NCBI GenBank assembly: GCA_020638995.1
Contig: JACKHM010000001.1
Coordinates: 186,001-250,000, forward strand
Length of the DNA stretch: 64,000 nt
Direction: 5' to 3'
Origin: Planctomycetaceae bacterium
GTDB lineage: Bacteria > Planctomycetota > Planctomycetia > Pirellulales > Pirellulaceae
Numbering within the stretch: position 1 is the stretch's first letter; each line of letters starts with the position of its first letter. Below the pieces are notes generated by a model. It was not told where the DNA came from. It did no database searches and saw only the letters and a program-made list of their open reading frames with translations. Below, piece by piece: positions 59,135 through 64,000 of this stretch. A program made the translations under genes and the position numbers.

Positions 59135-60085
59135 TCACGCTGCAGAAAGCATCGACTGCGCGCGGTACCATTCGATCGTTCGGCGCAAGCCTACTTCAAG
59201 ACTCGTCGATGCGCGCCAACTGAGCAGTTCTTCTCCTCGGCTGGTATCCAGGCAACGCCTGGGTTGGCCATCCGGTTTGGAGGCGTCCCAGATCAAATCA
59301 CCTCGAAATCCGGTCAACTCGGCAATCATCTCCGTCAGCTTCCGGATCGTGATCTCGTGACCTGACCCCAAATTGACCGGCACTGGTCTATCCAGCGTTT
59401 CTGCCGCGCAAACCAAAGCTTCGGCGGCGTCGTCCACATACAAAAACTCGCGAGACGCGTTTCCTGTTCCCCAGCACGTAATCGACTTCTCACGCGTCTT
59501 GACGGCTGTGACGCATTTTCGAATCAACGCAGGAATGACGTGTGAACTGTTCAGATCAAAGTTATCGTGTGGACCATAGAGATTCACTGGTAACGCTACG
59601 GCACTCCTGAGTCCGTACTGTCTATAGTAGGCGTCTAACATCACGAAGAGCGACTTTTTAGCAACTCCGTAGGGAGCGTTAGTTTCCTCAGGGTAGCCAT
59701 CCCAAAGCGACTCCTCTCGGAACGGCACAGGCGTATGTTTCGGATAAGCGCACACGGTGCCAGCTTGCACAAACTTCCGGATCCTGCGGCGACGTGCTTC
59801 TTCAATCAGGTGCAACCCCATCGCCATGTTCGCAAAAAAGAATCTGCCCGGATTATCGCGATTGGCCCCGATCCCACCCACTTCGGCTGCAAGGTGGATC
59901 ACTAGGTCCGGCTCAAAGTCATCGTACATACGTCGGACCGCATTTTCAGTCGTAAGGTCGTAATCACAACTGCGGGGCACTCCGATATTAGTGCAGCCTC
60001 GCTCCCGCAGTTTGTCGCACACAACCCGTCCCAAGAACCCAGCGCCACCGGTTACTACAACCTTTTGCCTCACCCAATCGATCAT
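59135..60085 (-). CDS. fcl: GDP-L-fucose synthase (GDP-4-keto-6-deoxymannose epimerase/reductase)
   Basis: ATG 60085 has AGGAGGG five bases upstream; 316 residues. NAD loop GGAGFLG (13-19), HLAAEVGGIGANRDNP, which is diagnostic of the Fcl/WcaG family, QAGTVCAYPKHTPVPF (most homologues have Ser where this has Thr110), and NAPYGVAKKSL with catalytic Tyr139/Lys143. It epimerises C3/C5 and reduces the product of Gmd to GDP-L-fucose. gmd ends 68 bp upstream. Confidence 0.92.
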   Translation of the reverse strand: MIDWVRQKVVVTGGAGFLGRVVCDKLRERGCTNIGVPRSCDYDLTTENAVRRMYDDFEPDLVIHLAAEVGGIGANRDNPGRFFFANMAMGLHLIEEARRRRIRKFVQAGTVCAYPKHTPVPFREESLWDGYPEETNAPYGVAKKSLFVMLDAYYRQYGLRSAVALPVNLYGPHDNFDLNSSHVIPALIRKCVTAVKTREKSITCWGTGNASREFLYVDDAAEALVCAAETLDRPVPVNLGSGHEITIRKLTEMIAELTGFRGDLIWDASKPDGQPRRCLDTSRGEELLSWRASTSLEVGLRRTIEWYRAQSMLSAA

Positions 60086-60153
60086 CCGTACCCTCCTAGC
60101 TGAAAGTGAGCGGAACTTTCCGCCATTTTCTATGAATCATCCTCGAATACATG

Positions 60154-61197
60154 CTAAGCCGCGATTCGCGTTTGTTTATGACCCGCGTCGCGCAATGTTT
60201 TCTCACGTTCAGCCAACTCCAAGTCGGCTTCCACCATCATGTGAGCCAATTGCTCAAAGCTCACCCGTGGCGTCCAGCCAAGCTGAAGATTTGCCTTGCT
60301 TGGATCGCCTAGTAGCAAATCCACTTCTGTCGGACGATAATAGCGAGGATCGACTTCGACAAAGTCCGTATAATCAAGGCCAGCATATCCAAAGGCGGTT
60401 TCCAAGAATTCTCGTACCGACTGTGTTGTTCCTGTCGCAATCACGTAATCATCCGGGGTGTCTTGTTGCAGCATTAGCCACATGGCTTCGACGTAATCCC
60501 CTGCGAATCCCCAATCGCGTTTAGCGTCGAGGTTTCCAAGATAGAGCTTGTCTTGTAACCCGTGCTTAATGCGACCAACAGCACGAGTAATTTTCCTTGT
60601 AACAAAGGTTTCTCCGCGCCGGGGCGACTCGTGATTGAACAGAATTCCGTTACTCGCGTGAATCCCGTAGGACTCTCGGTAGTTCACCGTAGCCCAATAA
60701 GCACACACTTTTGCGGCACCATACGGGCTTCTCGGATAGAAAGGCGTTGTTTCCGTCTGGGGCACCTCGATAACTTTACCATACATTTCACTGCTCGATG
60801 CCTGATAAAAACGAATGTCCTGTCGTGTATACTTCATCGACTGGCGGAGCGTCTCAAGTAGCCGCACCACGCTAAGCCCAACAATGTCGACCGTCTCGAC
60901 AGGCATATCAAAGCTAACTCGTACATGAGACTGAGCAGCGAGGTTGTAAATCTCGTTAGGCGCAACATCGTCGAGAATTCTTCGAAGGCTGTTTGTGTCT
61001 AAGATGTCCCCATGGTGAAGTGTCAGACGACTGTTTTCTCGTCCATGAGACTCCATGAGATGCTCAATTCGAGCCGTATTGAAACTCGATGAACGACGGA
61101 TCAGGCCATGAACGTGGTACCCCTTGTCCAGCAACAACTCTGCAAGATAGCTGCCGTCCTGACCAGTAATTCCAGTGATTAAGGCGACGCGTGACAT
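60154..61197 (-). CDS. gmd: GDP-mannose 4,6-dehydratase
   Basis: This 347-residue SDR has VALITGITGQDGSYLAEL, GLIRRSSSFNTARIEHL, HHGDILDT, NLAAQSHVRVSFDMP, the active-site set QASSSEMYGK (Ser134-136, Glu137) and SPYGAAKVCAYW (Tyr159/Lys163), and FNHESPRRGETFVTRKI. These are unmistakable Gmd features. It forms GDP-4-keto-6-deoxy-D-mannose from GDP-mannose, the entry to GDP-L-fucose (fcl downstream) or GDP-rhamnose. No GDP-mannose synthesis genes (manB/manC) are in the window. Confidence 0.95.
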   Translation of the reverse strand: MSRVALITGITGQDGSYLAELLLDKGYHVHGLIRRSSSFNTARIEHLMESHGRENSRLTLHHGDILDTNSLRRILDDVAPNEIYNLAAQSHVRVSFDMPVETVDIVGLSVVRLLETLRQSMKYTRQDIRFYQASSSEMYGKVIEVPQTETTPFYPRSPYGAAKVCAYWATVNYRESYGIHASNGILFNHESPRRGETFVTRKITRAVGRIKHGLQDKLYLGNLDAKRDWGFAGDYVEAMWLMLQQDTPDDYVIATGTTQSVREFLETAFGYAGLDYTDFVEVDPRYYRPTEVDLLLGDPSKANLQLGWTPRVSFEQLAHMMVEADLELAEREKTLRDAGHKQTRIAA

Positions 61198-61258
61198 TGA
61201 TAATCCTTTTGCATGGTCTGAGCATAAACTTAGTCATTAAATCGGATCGCAAGTGCTT

Positions 61259-62560
61259 CTAGGCGGCTGGCGGCCACGCCCTGTTACTTTCTCGCGAGTT
61301 TTCCCCATGAAGCACTACTCTTGGTTCTTCCTTCCAAACACCGCGAGTATCGATGACTTGCTTCCCCTGCAGCAAATTTACGGGTAACTCGCAAAATGGC
61401 TTGTGATCGGTGAGCAGCAAAACGATATCACTCTGGCGCAAGAGTTCTTCCAGCGAGACCAATGTGACGCCGGAACAGTGCATCGGCCCGGCATACGGAT
61501 CACAAGCCAAAACCTCTCCGACACAGGCTTTCTGCAACTGGATGACAATCTCCAAACTGGGACTTTCCCGGAAGTCGTCTACATCGGGTTTGTAGGCCAA
61601 TCCGAGACAGCCGATGACGGGTGATTCGATCTCTCGCGCGAGCTTTAGAACTTTGTCGACGACGAATTGCGGTTTTGAGTCGTTCACCATCCGCGCCGTC
61701 TTGATCAACGAAGAGTGATTTGGCGCCGCATGCGCGAGGAACCACGGATCAACACTGATGCAATGGCCACCCACACCTGGTCCAGGCCGAAGGATGTTGA
61801 CGCGCGGATGCCGGTTGGCAAGCTCGATGACTTCGAAGGGATCAGCACCGAGGTCGTCAGCAAGCATCGACAGCTCGTTCGCGTAGGCGATGTTGACGTC
61901 TCGAAAAGCGTTTTCCGCCAATTTTGTGATCTCGGCAGCCACCGCAGTGGTTGGCAATACTGCACCCGTTACGAATGTTTCGTAGAACTTCTGCACAAGT
62001 TGAGTACAAGCCGGTGTAACGCCGCCGACAATTCGGTCATTCTCTACCGCTTCGATCAGAATCCGTCCTGGCAGCACGCGTTCAGGGCAATAGGCAACGA
62101 AAACATCCTTCCCTACTTGAAGGTGTTCGGGAATTGCAAGCGGGACAACCGTTTCCTGAGTTGTCTTAGGTGGGCTAGTCGACTCTAGGATGACAAGATT
62201 TCCCTGACGAACGTATGGACGAACGGCTTCGGATGCCGCTCGGACGTATGACAAGTCCGGTGATTTGTCCGCATTGAAGGGAGTCGGGACGCAGATGAAA
62301 AAGACATCGGCCTCTCGGGGTGTTGTCGATGCCTGAAGCTTGCCGGCTCGTACGACCTCTTCGACGAGTTCGCCCAGACCTGGCTCGTGAATGTGAATCT
62401 CTCCACGATTGATCTTCTCGACGACTTCGACTCGCACGTCAACGCCATGCACGTCATAGCCCTTTCGAGCCAGGATCGCGGCTGTAGGAAGGCCAATATA
62501 GCCCAGTCCCATAATGCAGATGGATTTGGGAGTGGAGATTTCAGAATTCAGATTTGGCAT
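61259..62560 (-). CDS. wecC: UDP-N-acetyl-D-mannosamine dehydrogenase
   Basis: From ATG 62560 (433 residues) the start gives the normal N-terminus ICIMGLGYIGLPTAAILA. The open frame runs to 62695, overlapping wecB, but those residues are not family-like. EIHIHEPGLGELVEEV, FICVPTPFN, ESTSPPKTTQ, AYCPERVLPG, AENAFRDVNIAYANEL, and the active-site GVGGHCISVDPWF with the catalytic Cys. It oxidises UDP-ManNAc twice to UDP-ManNAcA. The upstream wecB supplies the substrate. The pair indicates an acidic aminouronic sugar in the polymer. Confidence 0.92.
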   Translation of the reverse strand: MPNLNSEISTPKSICIMGLGYIGLPTAAILARKGYDVHGVDVRVEVVEKINRGEIHIHEPGLGELVEEVVRAGKLQASTTPREADVFFICVPTPFNADKSPDLSYVRAASEAVRPYVRQGNLVILESTSPPKTTQETVVPLAIPEHLQVGKDVFVAYCPERVLPGRILIEAVENDRIVGGVTPACTQLVQKFYETFVTGAVLPTTAVAAEITKLAENAFRDVNIAYANELSMLADDLGADPFEVIELANRHPRVNILRPGPGVGGHCISVDPWFLAHAAPNHSSLIKTARMVNDSKPQFVVDKVLKLAREIESPVIGCLGLAYKPDVDDFRESPSLEIVIQLQKACVGEVLACDPYAGPMHCSGVTLVSLEELLRQSDIVLLLTDHKPFCELPVNLLQGKQVIDTRGVWKEEPRVVLHGENSRESNRAWPPAA

Positions 62561-62658
62561 GAACGGGGCATCTGGGATTGAGGGATTGCGTACCGTAGCT
62601 TCGTAAAATGTGTTAAATGATTTGTCGAGTTGGCTCTTCACGCGCGGTGTGAGGGCGA

Positions 62659-63810
62659 CTAGGCGGCAATTCGGACGGCGGAACGAGACTCCCAACTGCG
62701 TTGAACGACGAGTTCCATAATCCGGTTGGCCGCATCGCCATCACCATATGGATTTGTTTCGATCTGACGTCGGGCGTACTCCGATTTGTCTTTCAATAGG
62801 CTCGACACAGATCGCACGATGTTACTGCAGGAAGCGCCCACGAGTTCGACACCACCCGCGTCGATCGCTTCGGGACGCTCGGTCGTGTCTCTCATGACAA
62901 GAACAGGCTTTTTCAACGAAGGCGCTTCTTCCTGAACTCCACCCGAATCCGTCAGGATCAAATACGATCGGTCCATTAACCACACAAACTCGGGATACGA
63001 GGCCGGCGGCATGAGATGAACATTTGCGATCGCCCCCAGTGCGTCCTGGACCGGCTTTTGTACGTTTGGATTGAGGTGTACTGGATATACGAAATCGACA
63101 TCGGCAAACACCTTGGCCAGAGACACGATCGCTTCACAAATCTGAGCAAATCCACCGCCGAAGTTTTCGCGACGATGGCCGGTAATCAGCACCATTCGTG
63201 GACGAGCCAGCATCGAGTATTTGCCAACCCAGCGATTACCTGAAGCGCGTTCGCGATCAATCGTCCACAGTAAGGCATCGATCACGGTGTTGCCGGTCAC
63301 ATGCACTTGGTGACGCGTCACGCCTTCATCTAGTAAGTTTTTGGCGGCCCCCCGCGTCGGTGCACAGTGCAAGCTAGCGGTCAAACCCGCAACGCGACGA
63401 TTGAATTCCTCGGGCCAAGGCGAATACATGTCACCCGTACGAAGCCCTGCCTCGACGTGAACAAAGGGAAGTCGGTGGTAGAAGGCCGTCATTGACGCAA
63501 CCATCACGGTCGTGGTGTCGCCCTGTGCGACAATGCAGTCGGGCGCGCAGTCGCGAACGGCGCGATCTAAACGCTCGATGCACCGAGCGGTTAATCCGGC
63601 TAACGTCTGATTGGGGAGCATTAAGTCGAGGTCTAGATCAGGCTTGATGCCAAAGTAGTCGGCAACCTGCGCGACCATCTCACGGTGCTGTCCAGTGAAA
63701 CAAACGATCGGGTCAACATCAGCGCGGCGATGGCACTCTTGGATGACCGGGGCCATTTTGATGGCTTCCGGGCGTGTGCCGAGCACAAGCAGAGGTCTGG
63801 TTGCGTTCAT
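62659..63810 (-). CDS. wecB: UDP-N-acetylglucosamine 2-epimerase (non-hydrolysing)
   Basis: This 383-residue protein has PLLVLGTRPEAIKMAPVI, VCFTGQHREMV, DCIVAQGDTTTVMVASM, FVHVEAGLRTGDMYSPWPEEFNRR, HCAPTRGAAKNL, HVTGNTVIDAL, TGHRRENFG, VYPVHLNPNV, and LTDSGGVQEEAP, all hallmarks of the WecB/MnaA family. It interconverts UDP-GlcNAc and UDP-ManNAc. It is the first gene of the minus-strand assembly unit. The upstream region 63811-64000 has a 21-bp palindrome that could be an operator. Confidence 0.95.
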   Translation of the reverse strand: MNATRPLLVLGTRPEAIKMAPVIQECHRRADVDPIVCFTGQHREMVAQVADYFGIKPDLDLDLMLPNQTLAGLTARCIERLDRAVRDCAPDCIVAQGDTTTVMVASMTAFYHRLPFVHVEAGLRTGDMYSPWPEEFNRRVAGLTASLHCAPTRGAAKNLLDEGVTRHQVHVTGNTVIDALLWTIDRERASGNRWVGKYSMLARPRMVLITGHRRENFGGGFAQICEAIVSLAKVFADVDFVYPVHLNPNVQKPVQDALGAIANVHLMPPASYPEFVWLMDRSYLILTDSGGVQEEAPSLKKPVLVMRDTTERPEAIDAGGVELVGASCSNIVRSVSSLLKDKSEYARRQIETNPYGDGDAANRIMELVVQRSWESRSAVRIAA

Positions 63811-64000
63811 TGTGCCTTCCGTGGCAATTCACTCGCACCAAGTAACTCATGCACTCCGTGCATGAGGGTCACCACAGGTCATATACCGGTGACGATCGTC
63901 GAATCGGTGATCACTCAGGTGGAAATTAATACCCCGAGGACTCTGCGGAAACAATCCCAGAATTTTGCAACGCTAGCATCCAATCGGCGAAAGCAAGTCG
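63811..64000. other. Region upstream of wecB: presumed promoter and palindromes
   Basis: A 9-bp inverted repeat with a 3-bp spacer lies at 63846-63866, and a weaker GTCACC...GGTGAC pair lies nearby (about 63868-63893). No upstream gene is visible in the remaining bases, and no clear sigma70 promoter was found. Confidence 0.45.
63846..63866. promoter_or_regulatory. 21-bp palindrome, candidate operator for the minus-strand operon
   Basis: CTCATGCAC (63846-63854), TCC, GTGCATGAG (63858-63866): perfect arms 36-44 bp upstream of the wecB start codon (63810). Confidence 0.5.

Noticed and set aside
63811..64000. JUMPstart/ops element (GGCGGTAG) upstream of the polysaccharide operon
   Set aside because: No such octamer was found in this leader, and I saw no RfaH-type element.
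1..64000. tRNA or rRNA genes
   Set aside because: I saw no cloverleaf or conserved rRNA motif in the intergenic stretches I read. A dedicated search (tRNAscan, Infernal) was not possible.

Overview
The window looks like a planctomycete chromosome segment (Pirellulales-like; this is inference). The reasons are ECF sigma factor/serine-threonine kinase pairs whose kinases carry WD40-like and leucine-rich modules, an iduronate-2-sulfatase-type sulfatase, an M81/MlrC peptidase, a DUF1080 domain, and several decayed insertion sequences of types common in that phylum.

Positions 1-22000 are a patchy, partly decaying region, mostly on the minus strand. It opens with an ECF sigma factor followed by a kinase that runs off the left edge. 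Next come fragments of an integrase-type transposase and of a response regulator, a small secreted protein with a frameshifted zinc-ribbon gene upstream, and an M81 peptidase. A second sigma/kinase pair follows (18261 down to 7237). Its kinase gene is a giant that once encoded about 2915 residues. It is now cut by an in-frame TGA at 10249-10251 and by an intact IS4-family element at 7801-9429 with a 9-bp target duplication. A sulfatase, a degenerate IS with terminal inverted repeats (20882-21796) and a FabH-like synthase complete the region. Degenerate copies of one intergenic repeat occur at about 3359, 6861 and 18724.

Positions 23000-36600 (plus strand) form the secretion half of an exopolysaccharide locus. 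In order: a CpsB-type phosphatase behind a good sigma70 promoter, a secreted HExxH peptidase, four tandem paralogous small exported proteins sharing a TAPPAA motif and a C-terminal AS, a Wza-type outer-membrane lipoprotein, a Wzc-type tyrosine kinase with a Gly-Tyr repeat tail, a small coiled-coil protein on the minus strand, an O-antigen-ligase-like membrane protein with TPRs, and a glycosyltransferase.

Positions 36700-63810 (minus strand, convergent) form the assembly half: 24 tightly packed, often overlapping genes read from 63810 to 36724. Precursor genes come first: wecB/wecC (ManNAcA), gmd/fcl (GDP-fucose), rfbF/rfbG plus a reductase and a cupin (a CDP-6-deoxyhexose). They are followed by a Wzx flippase, a Wzy-like membrane protein, a previously hidden 55-aa ORF, six glycosyltransferase-type enzymes (two CgeB-like), four methyltransferases, a polysaccharide deacetylase, a two-domain oxidoreductase and a heparinase II/III-like protein. 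Together the two halves specify a Wzx/Wzy-type surface polysaccharide that is probably rich in uronic acid and deoxysugars and is O-methylated and deacetylated. No initiating phosphoglycosyltransferase is present in the window.

The best candidates for something undescribed are the four-paralog TAPPAA family with its adjacent peptidase, the 55-aa ORF, and the repeated ACGTACYCCY motif in the divergent region at 32127-32303.
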